Origin: Candidatus Omnitrophota bacterium
GTDB taxonomy: Bacteria > Omnitrophota > Gorgyraeia > B26-G9
NCBI GenBank assembly: GCA_016213925.1
Contig: JACQZH010000006.1
Span: forward strand, 1 to 35,178
Reading direction: 5' to 3'
Length of the DNA stretch: 35,178 nucleotides
Below are positions 1 through 8,473 of the stretch, piece after piece. Both the position numbers and the translations under genes were made by a program. The notes below the pieces were generated by a model, which saw only the letters and a program-made list of their open reading frames with translations, had not been told where the DNA came from and did no database searches. How positions within the stretch are numbered: the first letter of the stretch is position 1; each line of letters opens with the position of its first letter.

Positions 1-562
1 TAACATTTTTACCAATTTTTACTTTTTTAAGAATAAGTTTGCCTCTTTCTACGATATGGCCGATAATAATCGCTCCGCCGCCGACAACCGTGTTATCGCC
101 TATCTCAAGCAACGTAGCATCAAAAACAAATTTAGAATTAAACTGCACATTTTTACCGATTTTTGCGCCCAGCATGCGGAACAAAAGATTAGAAAACGGA
201 GTCAATAATATAAAATCAATAAAAGTATAGCTTATCATCAAATATAATGAACCGATAAAAGCCCATTTTAAAGCTTCCAGAGAAAATATAGAATAGCGGC
301 CTTCTTTTAATTTGATTCTTAAAACTGTTCTAAAAAATCCTACTAGAATAACCAGGGTCAGCCCAAAAAGAAAATAGCCAAAAGCAAGAGTTATTCCTAA
401 AATAATTAATCTCTGAATTGCCCCAAACCCCAAACTGATATCCCAAACCTTAAGCAGTAAAGCCAATCCGGGAACTATCGCAAGGCCAAAAAAAACCGAA
501 CCGATAAAATACATGCAAAGTGTAAATAAAAGCTGCGTTAATGTGATTAGGAATGATTTCAT
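1..562 (-). CDS. Membrane-anchored hexapeptide-repeat acyltransferase (partial)
   Basis: This gene is absent from the ORF track because its 3' end lies outside the window. Reading the minus strand from ATG at 562 gives an open frame of 187 codons to base 1. The first ~115 residues are mostly hydrophobic (several membrane segments, start MKSFLITLTQLLF). After these comes a left-handed beta-helix start with hexapeptide-like periodicity (LGAKIGKNVQF, LLEIGDNTVVGGGAIIIGH). This layout matches membrane acyltransferases of the WcaF/peptide-synthetase-tail type that acetylate or acylate surface polymers; the substrate cannot be read. A GAGGG ribosome binding site precedes the ATG. Family confidence is moderate, specific role unknown. 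Confidence 0.72.
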   Translation of the reverse strand, partial: MKSFLITLTQLLFTLCMYFIGSVFFGLAIVPGLALLLKVWDISLGFGAIQRLIILGITLAFGYFLFGLTLVILVGFFRTVLRIKLKEGRYSIFSLEALKWAFIGSLYLMISYTFIDFILLTPFSNLLFRMLGAKIGKNVQFNSKFVFDATLLEIGDNTVVGGGAIIIGHIVERGKLILKKVKIGKNV

Positions 563-654
563 CAATCCCTCTACTTTGTTATAATCCCAAATTTGGAATA
601 GTTCAATTTAAAATCCCTGTTTAAGTAGCATAATATTAGTTTTTTCAGCTAAGT

Positions 655-1416
655 TTACAATGTCTCCTTAAACCATTTTCTGATTAAACCCAAAACTTCA
701 TCCTTATTTTTTGGCTGCATAAGATACTCCGCATGGAAACCATCTTTAATTATTGATAGCTTCTTAAAAGCTGTCGTTTTATCAAATAATTTTTTTGAAT
801 GCTGCGGCTTAATCACCCAATCTTTTTCTCCATGCAAATAAAATACCGGTACCTTTATTTTTTCAACAAGGTTTATCGGTTTATCTTTCTTTAGCCAAAA
901 CGGCCCTGCACGAACGCCCTTGCCGGTTCTTCCATCCCCAACAAGATTATAAAGAATATCAGTTTCAATATCCAATTCCCAAAAATGAAATTCTATGCCC
1001 TCGAATGAACCCGGAGCGCTGACGCAAATTAAACTATCCATAAGATCAGTCTTTGCCGCAACAACGATGCTTGTTGCCGCTCCCAAAGAAAACCCGATAA
1101 CTCCGATTTTCTCATATTGAGAACGAACATTTTTTAATACCGCTTTTAAATCAATATGCTCTTTTGTTGTCCAGTAAAAAAGCCCCTTGCTTTGCCCGTG
1201 CCCGCGAAAATCCATAATTAACACATCATAGTCATTTCCCATCTCCTGCCCTAAATCTTTTAACAATAGAGCCTCCTTGCTGTTAAAAAATCCGTGAGCA
1301 ATAATAACTAGCTTTTTATGCCCGTTTTTATATTGATCAAAATAAATTTTTTTCTTATCTTCCGTATAAACACTTCCTGTTTTCATGTTTTTCAATAATT
1401 TACATTGTGGTTTCAT
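655..1416 (-). CDS. Alpha/beta hydrolase, 253 aa
   Basis: Serine hydrolase of the alpha/beta fold, close in layout to the Hydrolase_4/BAAT-like cytosolic esterases. Visible motifs are the oxyanion region HGFFNSKEA, the DFRGHGQSKG strand-loop, the nucleophile elbow GFSLGA, the acid in HGEKDWVI and the catalytic histidine in DGFHAEYL, so the triad is complete and in the usual order. There is no signal peptide, so it is probably cytoplasmic. GGAG lies about 9 nt before the ATG. It is separated by about 160 nt from pilT upstream and by 92 nt from the acyltransferase downstream, so co-transcription is uncertain. The substrate is unknown. Confidence 0.85.
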   Translation of the reverse strand: MKPQCKLLKNMKTGSVYTEDKKKIYFDQYKNGHKKLVIIAHGFFNSKEALLLKDLGQEMGNDYDVLIMDFRGHGQSKGLFYWTTKEHIDLKAVLKNVRSQYEKIGVIGFSLGAATSIVVAAKTDLMDSLICVSAPGSFEGIEFHFWELDIETDILYNLVGDGRTGKGVRAGPFWLKKDKPINLVEKIKVPVFYLHGEKDWVIKPQHSKKLFDKTTAFKKLSIIKDGFHAEYLMQPKNKDEVLGLIRKWFKETL

Positions 1417-1577
1417 TTTTTTTCTGGCTCCTTAAAACGCTTTTATTGCAACTCCGTCAGCCTGGTTAAGAATCCGGTCGTTTTGTGTTTTTCAGAAATG
1501 GATAATTTTTCGTCAATCAATTCATTAATTACTGCTTTTCAGGAAGGCCAGGCAGCATCCAATTTATATACTTTTTC

Positions 1578-2624
1578 TTAAGCAAACAATGTTTTATCCA
1601 AAGCCTTAAGATATGCCGCTTCTTTTGTGATTTTCCCTATCTGCACCATCTCGCGCAGATAGTTATCCATGCTAATCATCCCCTCTTTAGCATGAGTCGC
1701 AATTTCTTCTTTTAAAAGCTTTGTATCGCCGGCACGGATTATCGCCGGAAATGCTGTTGTGCTCACAAGCACTTCAAATGCCGCCCATCTGCGTGTTCCG
1801 TCAGCGCTCCTTATCAACTGCTGCGCAAGCACTGCCTGAAGCGTGTTCGCTAAAATTTCGCGGATCTGGTCTTTTTCCAGGCTGGAAAAGGTATCAATAA
1901 TACGGTCTATGGTTTTTGCTCCGGAATTTGTATGTAATGTCCCAAAAACAAGAATGCCCATTTCCGCGGCCCTTAAAGCAAGTTCTATGGTTTCACGGTC
2001 GCGCATCTCTCCGACAAGAATAATATTCGCGTCGCTTTTCAGCGCGCTGCGTAATCCTTGAGCGAAAGAAACCGTGTCCACTCCCACTTCCCGGTGCACA
2101 ACAATGCTCTTCTTATTCTGATGGGTGAATTCTATCGGCTCTTCGATCGTTATTATCTTTTTAACAAGCCTGCTATTGATATAATCAATCATCGCCGCAA
2201 GCGTGGAAGATTTTCCGCTACCGGTCGGCCCGGTAACCAGCACCAGGCCTGCTTGCAATTCGCACAAATTTTTAACTATGTCCGGAACTCCTAGTTCTTC
2301 AAATGTAATAATTTTTGAAGGGATAAGACGAAAAACCGCGCCAAAACCGTAAAAATTCCGCAAGTAATTCGCCCTAAAACGCGTACCGTCTTTAAGCGCG
2401 TACGCAAAATCTATATCTCCGTAAGCCTCAAATTTTTTCCACATATCTTCAGGCGCGATTTCTTTAAGAATCGGCTCCAATCTCTCCCTGGTTAAAACAG
2501 GGGATTCTGATAATTCCTCAAGCTCGCCGTTAATCCGCAATTTAGGTTTTTTCCCCTGCGCCAAATGCAGGTCCGAGCCTTTTTTTTCTATCAGTTTTAA
2601 AAATAATTCATCAATACGAGCCAT
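1578..2624 (-). CDS. pilT: Twitching motility ATPase PilT
   Basis: Secretion-type hexameric ATPase that powers type IV pilus retraction at the inner-membrane base. At 348 aa it has the normal PilT length. The N-terminal PAS-like domain (SDLHLAQGKKP) is followed by Walker A GPTGSGKSS (residues ~132-140), an Asp box (TIEEPIEF), Walker B with catalytic glutamate (IILVGEMRD, ~200-209), and an intact His box (GTLHTNSGAKTIDRIID). It lies 8 nt downstream of a second PilT-like gene, so the two are surely co-transcribed. No pilin or assembly genes are in the window, so the pilus itself must be encoded elsewhere. Confidence 0.93.
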   Translation of the reverse strand: MARIDELFLKLIEKKGSDLHLAQGKKPKLRINGELEELSESPVLTRERLEPILKEIAPEDMWKKFEAYGDIDFAYALKDGTRFRANYLRNFYGFGAVFRLIPSKIITFEELGVPDIVKNLCELQAGLVLVTGPTGSGKSSTLAAMIDYINSRLVKKIITIEEPIEFTHQNKKSIVVHREVGVDTVSFAQGLRSALKSDANIILVGEMRDRETIELALRAAEMGILVFGTLHTNSGAKTIDRIIDTFSSLEKDQIREILANTLQAVLAQQLIRSADGTRRWAAFEVLVSTTAFPAIIRAGDTKLLKEEIATHAKEGMISMDNYLREMVQIGKITKEAAYLKALDKTLFA

Positions 2625-2632
2625 ATCCGCCT

Positions 2633-3817
2633 CTAAGCAAAACGCATGTAGCCTAGTTTTTCAAAATCACGTTTATTAACACTGCGTTTATAAGCCTCTT
2701 CCCATGTAATAATCCCGCCCTTCAAAAGCTGCATTAGCGATTTGTCCATAGGAAGCATTCCTTCCGCTGCCCCGGTAGCAATAATACGCACCAACTGTTC
2801 GATATTTCCTTTGCGGATTAAATTAGACACCGCCGAATTAACAAGCAGCAGTTCATATGCCGGCACAACTCCGGTACCGTCTTTTTTTGGAACCAGCTGC
2901 TGGCAAATTATCCCTCTTAGCGACTCTGAAATCATGTTCTGGACCAATGACCGGTCAATTGAAGGAAAAGAATTGATAATCCTCAAAATTGTTTGCGCCG
3001 CATCATTGGTGTTTAAAGTCCCTAAAACCAAATGCCCGGTTTCCGCTGCCGTTGCCGCCAGCTGAATCGTTGAAGGATCCCTTAACTCGCTTATTATAAT
3101 AATATCCGGGTCCTGCCTGAGCGCCGAACGCAAAGCATTATCCCGGGAAAGCGTATGCAGTTTAATTTCCCTTTGTGTAATTTGCGCTTTTTGAGGAGTA
3201 AAAACATATTCTATCGGCTGTTCAATAGTAATCATATGCTCAGGCCGGCTCTGGTTTATCATCTCGCACAAAACAGAAAGAGTTGTAGTTTTTCCGCATC
3301 CGATCGGCCCGGTAACCAATATCATCCCTTGCGCCCACCTTGTTAATTCCCTGCACTGCTGGGGCATCCCTGATTCTTCAAAAGAATACAGCCGCATGGG
3401 AATTAAACGGATTGTAAAATCCCAACCCGGGCTTTTCTTTGTTATAGTAAACCGGAAACGCCCGGCCCCTTCAACTACATAAACCAACTCTATATCTCCA
3501 CAGCTATAAAACTCTTCGCGCTGCTGCTCGGTAAGGCCAGCATCGATTAATTTCTTCACCTGCTCCGCGCTAATCCATATTTTTGTCTGTTCGGTTAAAA
3601 CCCCGTTTTTCTTAAAAAAAATCGGGGTCCCAGCTGATAAATGAATATCCGTGGCCTGGTTTTTCCGGGCAAAAACAAGGATTTCCTCCAAGCTGCTTTC
3701 CACGGTGATTTTATCCGGAGAAACAATAGAGCATTCTCCCAATCCGGTCCTGCCCTGAAAATCAACCGGCAAATGCTCCGCGCTTAACTGGCTAAGAATA
3801 ATTTTTTTATCTGACAT
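2633..3817 (-). CDS. PilT/PilU-like retraction ATPase
   Basis: Second PilT-family ATPase, 394 aa. The track start (3835) is a TTG; ATG at 3817 is preceded by GGGAATAAAA, which gives a better ribosome binding site, so that start is used. It has an N-terminal extension of ~40 residues, then the PAS-like domain (ATDIHLSAGTP), Walker A GPIGCGKTT (~170-178) and Walker B IIISELRD with the catalytic glutamate kept. The His box reads GTLNTNDAAQ, so the usual first histidine is asparagine. PilU is an accessory ATPase that helps PilT in other bacteria; the altered box and longer N-terminus fit such a role, but that is inference. It is first in a two-gene unit with pilT. Confidence 0.85.
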   Translation of the reverse strand: MSDKKIILSQLSAEHLPVDFQGRTGLGECSIVSPDKITVESSLEEILVFARKNQATDIHLSAGTPIFFKKNGVLTEQTKIWISAEQVKKLIDAGLTEQQREEFYSCGDIELVYVVEGAGRFRFTITKKSPGWDFTIRLIPMRLYSFEESGMPQQCRELTRWAQGMILVTGPIGCGKTTTLSVLCEMINQSRPEHMITIEQPIEYVFTPQKAQITQREIKLHTLSRDNALRSALRQDPDIIIISELRDPSTIQLAATAAETGHLVLGTLNTNDAAQTILRIINSFPSIDRSLVQNMISESLRGIICQQLVPKKDGTGVVPAYELLLVNSAVSNLIRKGNIEQLVRIIATGAAEGMLPMDKSLMQLLKGGIITWEEAYKRSVNKRDFEKLGYMRFA

Positions 3818-3848
3818 TTTTATTCCCAAACACAAAATTTTAATTGAA

Positions 3849-3877
3849 AATATAGTATTTTATTTTAGCATAAGCAA
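3849..3877 (-). promoter_or_regulatory. Sigma-70-type promoter for the pilU-like/pilT pair
   Basis: On the minus strand TTGCTT and TATATT are separated by exactly 17 nt. The predicted start lies near 3842, giving a leader of about 25 nt to the ATG at 3817. Pattern-based call. Confidence 0.5.
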
Positions 3878-3966
3878 CATATCGTTTTCATCATTATATA
3901 TTTAAAATACCGCTTAAGCAAATATTTTAAAACTAAGAATAGAATCTTTTCCCCTTTAAAAAAAGT

Positions 3967-3994
3967 TTGCAAAGCCAGCTCTTATTTATATAAT
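3967..3994 (+). promoter_or_regulatory. Promoter of the GNAT gene, likely leaderless
   Basis: TTGCAA and a perfect TATAAT are separated by 16 nt. The -10 box ends 7 nt before the ATG at 4002, so transcription would begin at or beside the start codon. No Shine-Dalgarno sequence is present. Confidence 0.5.
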
Positions 3995-4001
3995 AACTTA
4001 T

Positions 4002-4559
4002 ATGCGCTTTTATAATTCTAAAACACCTCTGCTTAAACTTAAAATCAGGGTTGCCAAAAAAAAAGATACCGGGCTTTTGGCTGCTTTAGGCAGGAAAACA
4101 TTCTATCAGACATACGCAAAGTCCCATTCAAAAAAAGATATGTCCTGTTACCTTAAAGAAAACTTTAGCAAAAAACATATCCTTACTTGCCTGCAAAACA
4201 AAAACAACCTATTCCTAATCGCGTTTATCAATGATATCCCCTTGGGCTACGCGAAACTTTCCGCAGAGAAAAAGTGCCCGGCGCTCAAAAAAGCAAACGC
4301 AATCGAATTAGAGAGAATTTACGTGTTAAAAAACGCAACTGGAAAAAAAACTGGGACCGCTTTAATGAAAAAAGCTATTAAAATCGCTTGTAAAAAAAAA
4401 TGCGCGGTAATTTGGCTATCCGTATGGGAGCATAATCCAAAAGCAATCTCCTTCTACCGGAAATTCGGATTTAGACAATTTGCCGTAACCGGCTTTATGC
4501 TAGGCCGGATAAAACGAAAAAATTTTTTAATGAAAAAGAACCTGGCCGCATTATCATAA
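4002..4559 (+). CDS. GNAT-family N-acetyltransferase (PaiA-like)
   Basis: Acetyl-CoA-dependent N-acetyltransferase, 185 aa. The core strand-loop-helix IELERIYVLKNATGKKTGTALMKKA corresponds to motif A (acetyl-CoA pyrophosphate loop), although the usual Q/R-x-x-G-x-G/A is degenerate. The C-terminal part VWEHNPKAISFYRKFGF is the typical motif B region, closest in pattern to PaiA/spermidine N-acetyltransferases. The protein is very lysine-rich. It is transcribed alone and divergently from the pilU-like gene. Its 3' end overlaps a terminator hairpin that serves the convergent response regulator. The substrate is not readable from sequence. Confidence 0.83.
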   Translation: MRFYNSKTPLLKLKIRVAKKKDTGLLAALGRKTFYQTYAKSHSKKDMSCYLKENFSKKHILTCLQNKNNLFLIAFINDIPLGYAKLSAEKKCPALKKANAIELERIYVLKNATGKKTGTALMKKAIKIACKKKCAVIWLSVWEHNPKAISFYRKFGFRQFAVTGFMLGRIKRKNFLMKKNLAALS

Positions 4560-4569
4560 CCAGGTTCTT
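4531..4569 (-). terminator. Rho-independent terminator after the receiver gene
   Basis: A perfect 10-bp stem (AAGAACCTGG at 4536-4545 with CCAGGTTCTT at 4560-4569) encloses a 14-nt loop. Read on the minus strand the stem runs into TTTTTC, so it terminates the receiver gene. The left arm lies inside the last codons of the convergent GNAT gene. Confidence 0.7.
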
Positions 4570-4607
4570 AATATTACATCAAACCGCGCCGCTTAAGAAA
4601 ATTTCTA

Positions 4608-4967
4608 TTACATACCCAATGACCGCTGAATAACGCTCTTTATTGCCCTAATATCAAAAGGTTTTGAGATAAAATCAGAAGCTCCCATATCCAAAGAAGA
4701 TTGCACAGTATCATGATCTCCATACGCGCTAATCATTATTACCGGAATTTCTTTATTTTGCTCATCCGCTTTTATGATCTTTAACACTTCTAAACCATCC
4801 ATGTCCGGCATTTTAATATCAAGCAATACGATAGCAATGCCTCCGTCGCTGATATTTTTCAGGCCTTCTTTACCGCTTGAAGCATAAATAACTTCAAACT
4901 CCGGGAAAGCCTGTTTAATAATATCCCTCAAAAAAGCTTTATCATCTATAACTAATAATTTTTCCAC
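4608..4967 (-). CDS. Stand-alone response regulator receiver domain
   Basis: CheY-like single-domain response regulator, 119 aa, with no output domain. All catalytic residues are present: acidic pair D8/D9, phosphoacceptor D50 in LLDIKMPDMDG, S80 and K102 (FISKPFD). It would relay phosphate from a histidine kinase to a partner protein. No kinase gene is in the window. The start is GTG at 4967, with GGAGG about 13 nt upstream and a closer AAAGG. The gene follows the outer-membrane protein gene in reverse order with a 78-nt gap, and ends at a strong hairpin. Confidence 0.9.
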   Translation of the reverse strand: MEKLLVIDDKAFLRDIIKQAFPEFEVIYASSGKEGLKNISDGGIAIVLLDIKMPDMDGLEVLKIIKADEQNKEIPVIMISAYGDHDTVQSSLDMGASDFISKPFDIRAIKSVIQRSLGM

Positions 4968-5045
4968 AGCCTTTAAGCCTCCAATTTAGTTAAAATCATT
5001 TCCAGCGCAAAATACTAGGTGTTCCCTTCGATAATTCCCTTTTCA

Positions 5046-6527
5046 TTAAAATCCAATATTTAACTGCGCTGTAAGCCGTGTTTCCTCGGGGATATCATTG
5101 CCGTCAAAATCACTGCTGTCCGCGGACATAGCTGCGGCTAATTCAAAGCGGACTAAAGGTAAATCCAACCCCAAGCCAGCCGTATAAACCCAGCCGATAT
5201 CGCTTTCATCTAAGTTTTTATATGTTCCGCCTCTTAAGGCTATTATCCTCATTATTTTCCATTCCAAGCCTGCGGCGAAATTCTGCGTATCATATCCTGG
5301 CAAAGCAGTTTCGCTTTTAGTCAAAGCATAGTCTGTTTCCAGGGTCAAGCCGTTCCAAGGCATATACGCGATACCTGCCGTAACCTGCGGGTCTATGGAC
5401 ACATCGCTAAACCTTGTTCCGCTGACTGTCGGCCCGTCAAATTCAGGAGAGTTTAAGTTGCGTCCGACAAGCCCGAGGCTGAATTTACCGTACTTAGCCA
5501 TAATCCCCAAGTCAATACCGAAAGTCGTGGTTTCTTTATAACTCTCATCCGCTTCTTTAAGCACATCTCCGGAATCCTTCTGAAAAACCACCAATTTTGT
5601 TCCGTATACTCTTCCCATCATCATCTTAATATTACCGCCTATGGAAATATTGTCATTCAATGCCCTGCCGTAAGAAAGCGGTATTTCACTTACGCCAAAT
5701 CCTTCTAACGTAGCGCTGGTTGTGTTATTTTCAATAGCGCCGGCACTTGAAGCAGTTGCCGTAGCTACATTAGCCAATAAATCCACTGCCTGCTGCAATT
5801 CAGGAGTTCCCGCGCCGCTAATCCCTGCCTGCCGGGCAGCGTAATCCATCTGCTGAATAGCTGCCGCGCTAAACCCAGCCGTTGATAATTGCGCTTGCTG
5901 CGCAGCTGAAAAAAGTGAAGTTGCTCCGTCATCTCCGGTTAATACTACGGATGTAATATCCGAGTTCAAAGCCGCCATGCTTCCGACATTAATCCCCAGG
6001 TTCGTAGTATCAAGGCTGGAAACCCTGGCGCTTGCCTGAAACATGCCGCGTAAACCCAAAGCAAAATTCTTAATCCGCAAAGATGTACCGGCATTAGCGT
6101 CTAAGGTAATCGCGTTGCCTGAATCATCAAGGCGGCTGATAAATTCCGCTGCCTTGGTAAGATTTTTCAGGTCAGCTTCATTTTGTATGTTATTAGTTCC
6201 TAATTCGTTAATATTTATTTCCGACAGATCATCCAGCAATTCCCCCAAATTTTCATGAATCCGGTACCCCAGGCCAAGATCAGCCTCCAAAGAAAATTTT
6301 CCCGGCCTCTCTATAAAATCATTTGATTGCGCCATAAAACCAAAAGCGGCGGGGTTATAATATTGAGCGGTATTATCATTAACACACGCCACATTCGCGC
6401 CGGCCATACCCATTGCCCGGGCACCAACCATAAAATTATCCAAGGCCCAAGCATTTACCGCGATAAACAAAGATATTGCGAAAACCGCAAAAACCAAAAG
6501 ACTACGCATAATACTGCTTTTTCTCAT
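5046..6527 (-). CDS. Outer-membrane beta-barrel protein, TraF/FadL-like
   Basis: 493-aa exported protein with a clear signal peptide (MRKSSIMRSLLVFAVFAISLF...VNAWA). The mature start VGARAMGMAGANVACVNDN...YYNPAAFGF is the characteristic opening of the FadL/PorV and TraF_2 (conjugal transfer TraF-like) barrel families. The C-terminus ends in alternating residues and a final phenylalanine (LTAQLNIGF), as for BAM-assembled outer-membrane proteins. An internal segment (~110-270) is alanine/serine/glutamine-rich with predicted helices, probably a plug or periplasmic insertion. A strong GAGGAGGAG ribosome binding site precedes the ATG. Despite the family name there is no conjugation locus nearby, so a role in conjugation should not be assumed. 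Confidence 0.8.
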   Translation of the reverse strand: MRKSSIMRSLLVFAVFAISLFIAVNAWALDNFMVGARAMGMAGANVACVNDNTAQYYNPAAFGFMAQSNDFIERPGKFSLEADLGLGYRIHENLGELLDDLSEININELGTNNIQNEADLKNLTKAAEFISRLDDSGNAITLDANAGTSLRIKNFALGLRGMFQASARVSSLDTTNLGINVGSMAALNSDITSVVLTGDDGATSLFSAAQQAQLSTAGFSAAAIQQMDYAARQAGISGAGTPELQQAVDLLANVATATASSAGAIENNTTSATLEGFGVSEIPLSYGRALNDNISIGGNIKMMMGRVYGTKLVVFQKDSGDVLKEADESYKETTTFGIDLGIMAKYGKFSLGLVGRNLNSPEFDGPTVSGTRFSDVSIDPQVTAGIAYMPWNGLTLETDYALTKSETALPGYDTQNFAAGLEWKIMRIIALRGGTYKNLDESDIGWVYTAGLGLDLPLVRFELAAAMSADSSDFDGNDIPEETRLTAQLNIGF

Positions 6528-6598
6528 ACTCTCCTCCTCTTTTGCGAGTTAATTATTTCCTTAATTATAAACAACCTTACCTCAAAGATTATTTTTTG

Positions 6599-6627
6599 AT
6601 TATAACGCAGATAGTTTTAATAAACAA
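6599..6627 (-). promoter_or_regulatory. Promoter of the outer-membrane protein gene
   Basis: Minus-strand TTGTTT, 17-nt spacer, perfect TATAAT. The predicted start is near 6592, giving a leader of about 65 nt that contains the strong ribosome binding site. Confidence 0.5.
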
Positions 6628-6676
6628 TAATATTTTTATTTTATTAGGCTTTACTAGAAATTGCCTTTTTCATTAT

Positions 6677-7474
6677 TTATTCCCAAATTTTGAAATTCGG
6701 ATAAACATAAGGATCTTCAAGCATATCAATCGGTTTAATGCTATCAATTTTAATCAGCGGCACGGTAATTTTCTGGTTCTTATCCCATTGGTCATGATAT
6801 ACAGCCTTATCTATGATTCCAATAGCCTCAACCCATAATTCCTCTTTTAAGGTTTGCGCCTTGTCCCATTGGGCCATAAGCCCTATACCCTGCGTATCCG
6901 CGGCGCAGCATATCATCAACAGCCTGGTAACAGTAAACTGATCCTGGCTAAAATCATTATTGCGGCTTACAAAACCGCAGATAATAATCCGCTTGCCCAG
7001 ATATTTATCCAGATTCTCGTTCATATCATATATAAAGGGGTCAAAATTGTCCTTATTAAAACTAATTGCTTTGGCTTTATATAATTCCTCTTTTTTTATT
7101 GCCGCGCTAATGCTTCCAGAGGAATCCAGCTTAGTATCAATGCTTCTGGATATGCTTATCCCTTTTTTCTTTATCATATCCATCGGCATCTGATTAGGAT
7201 TCACGCTATAAGCCAAAATCAGGGGGATAAAAAACAACAAATACCCCTTACGAAATTTTTCTGGCGCGTGTTTCTTAAGAATCCGGCGCAGCTGCAGAAT
7301 AGTAAAAATAACTAGCACAGCACCGAGCAAAATACTATATTTCACCATCCGCGGATGAACATAAAGCATAATCCTGTTTTGCGACAGAAGATAAAAAATA
7401 TACACACAAAACCCCAGCAAGATGATAAACCAGAGAACCTCATTAACATTTAACTTCTTCATAAACGCCTTCAT
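6677..7474 (-). CDS. YcgQ/TIGR03943-type protein (DUF1980)
   Basis: 265-aa membrane protein with two or three N-terminal membrane segments (LWFIILLGFCVYIFYLLS, YSILLGAVLVIFTIL, GYLLFFIPLILAYS) and a soluble C-terminal domain from ~130, in which YLGKRIIICGFVSR and LMICCAADTQGIGLMAQW resemble the conserved core of the TIGR03943/YcgQ family. YcgQ proteins are encoded with YcgR permeases (PF03773). Here the ATG overlaps the permease stop codon (ATGA at 7471-7474), so translation is coupled. This gene itself is intact, although the permease is broken. The transported substrate of the pair is not established. Confidence 0.8.
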   Translation of the reverse strand: MKAFMKKLNVNEVLWFIILLGFCVYIFYLLSQNRIMLYVHPRMVKYSILLGAVLVIFTILQLRRILKKHAPEKFRKGYLLFFIPLILAYSVNPNQMPMDMIKKKGISISRSIDTKLDSSGSISAAIKKEELYKAKAISFNKDNFDPFIYDMNENLDKYLGKRIIICGFVSRNNDFSQDQFTVTRLLMICCAADTQGIGLMAQWDKAQTLKEELWVEAIGIIDKAVYHDQWDKNQKITVPLIKIDSIKPIDMLEDPYVYPNFKIWE

Positions 7475-7974
7475 CCTTTAAAAACTCCAAGCCATATATG
7501 CACAGATATTGCCGCGGCAAAACCAGTTAAAGTGATCAAGCTTACCAGCTTAAAAATGAATTTCGGCCGAAAAGCTCCGCTAAGCATCAGCAAATTCTTA
7601 ATATCAATCATCGGCCCATATACCAAAAACGCGACAATTGAACTGACGGTAAACTGCCCTAAGAATGTGCGCGCTATAAAAGCGTCCGCTTCCGAGCATA
7701 AAGACAATACGAAAGCCAAAAGCATCATCACAGCAACAGAAGAAAATTCTCCCTGGCCTATGCTGATCAGGCGCGCCCGCGGAATAAAAACCTGCATAAA
7801 TGAAGAAAGCAACGCGCCAAGGATCAAAAACCTGCCTACATCATAAAATTCCCTGCTCGTATGCTCAATAACAGCCAGTATTTTAACCGCGATTTTTTGT
7901 TCAGCCGGATTATGCCGGCTGCATTTTTTGCCTGGATCTGTTCTATCCTCATCCTCTTGAGTGCCTGTTTTCCA
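7471..7974 (-). pseudogene. YcgR-type permease (PF03773), C-terminal half, broken gene
   Basis: The frame is open from 7974 (just after TGA at 7975-7977) to the stop at 7471. The track ORF starts at an internal ATT/ATG-type codon at 7827, but homology to the YcgR/ArsP permease family clearly begins further upstream: a charged Cys/His-containing linker (EDEDRTDPGKKCSRHNP) leads into EFYDVGRFLILGALLSSFMQ, then LSLCSEADAFIARTF and YGPMIDIKNLLML, the family's second conserved repeat. The N-terminal half lies in a different frame at 8000-8362. Between them the expected fifth membrane helix is not seen. Either the gene is inactive or the assembly has an error here. Confidence 0.7.
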
Positions 7975-7999
7975 TCATCCGCATTTCGCGTGTTCTTCT

Positions 8000-8362
8000 T
8001 CATTGCACGATCAATGCTTTATCAGCAAAAGCATAATATGTGGATAAAAGCACTATCGGGTTTACTATCGGAACAGCGCACATAAATGTTACGGCAATAT
8101 AAAAGGGCAGGCCTTTTCTTATTAAACGCCGCATCACAGGGATAATCGCGCATTCACATACCGGAAAAATAATCCCCATCAAAGAAGCGGCAAATAAACC
8201 GAGAAATTTATTTTTCGGAATAAAGCGCGCGATTACTCTTTCATGCACGAACAAATGCAGCATGCTGGATATAAATGCGCCAAGGATGACAAAAGGGAAT
8301 GCTTCCAGCAGAATACTCAAAAGTATTATCGTAAACTCTTCAATAAGCGCATTATTTAACAC
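8000..8362 (-). pseudogene. YcgR-type permease (PF03773), N-terminal half, broken gene
   Basis: 120-aa fragment with four membrane segments and the first conserved repeat of the YcgR/ArsP permease family: EAFPFVILGAFISSMLH, RFIPKNKFLGLFAASLMG and the FPVCECAIIPVMRRL signature, ending after NPIVLLSTYYAF. The frame then stops at TGA after KALIVQ, where homologues continue with a fifth helix and a histidine-rich linker. The start is GTG with AGAGG upstream. The C-terminal half continues in another frame at 7974-7471. By itself this half would probably not make a working transporter. Confidence 0.7.
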
Positions 8363-8473
8363 AAAAAGACCTCTTTTTTGAACAATAAAGAGTTATGAAG
8401 ATTTTTAAAGATACTCCAACTTAGTTGTTCTGTATTTTTAACAAAACCACCGAATTTCTACGAAAGCTTTGAA

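Noticed and set aside
39-230. Plus-strand ORF at the left edge
   Set aside because: It is the shadow of the partial acyltransferase on the minus strand.
1446-1538. Coding-like minus-strand stretch (INELIDEKLSISEKHKTTGF...)
   Set aside because: Only about 31 codons after a stop, with no start codon or ribosome binding site; a gene remnant is possible but cannot be supported.
5046-6527. Calling the TraF-like protein a conjugation component
   Set aside because: No other conjugation genes are present; the barrel family occurs widely outside conjugation loci.
7861-8085. Plus-strand ORF across the permease break
   Set aside because: The minus strand shows permease-family homology on both sides; the plus frame is a shadow.
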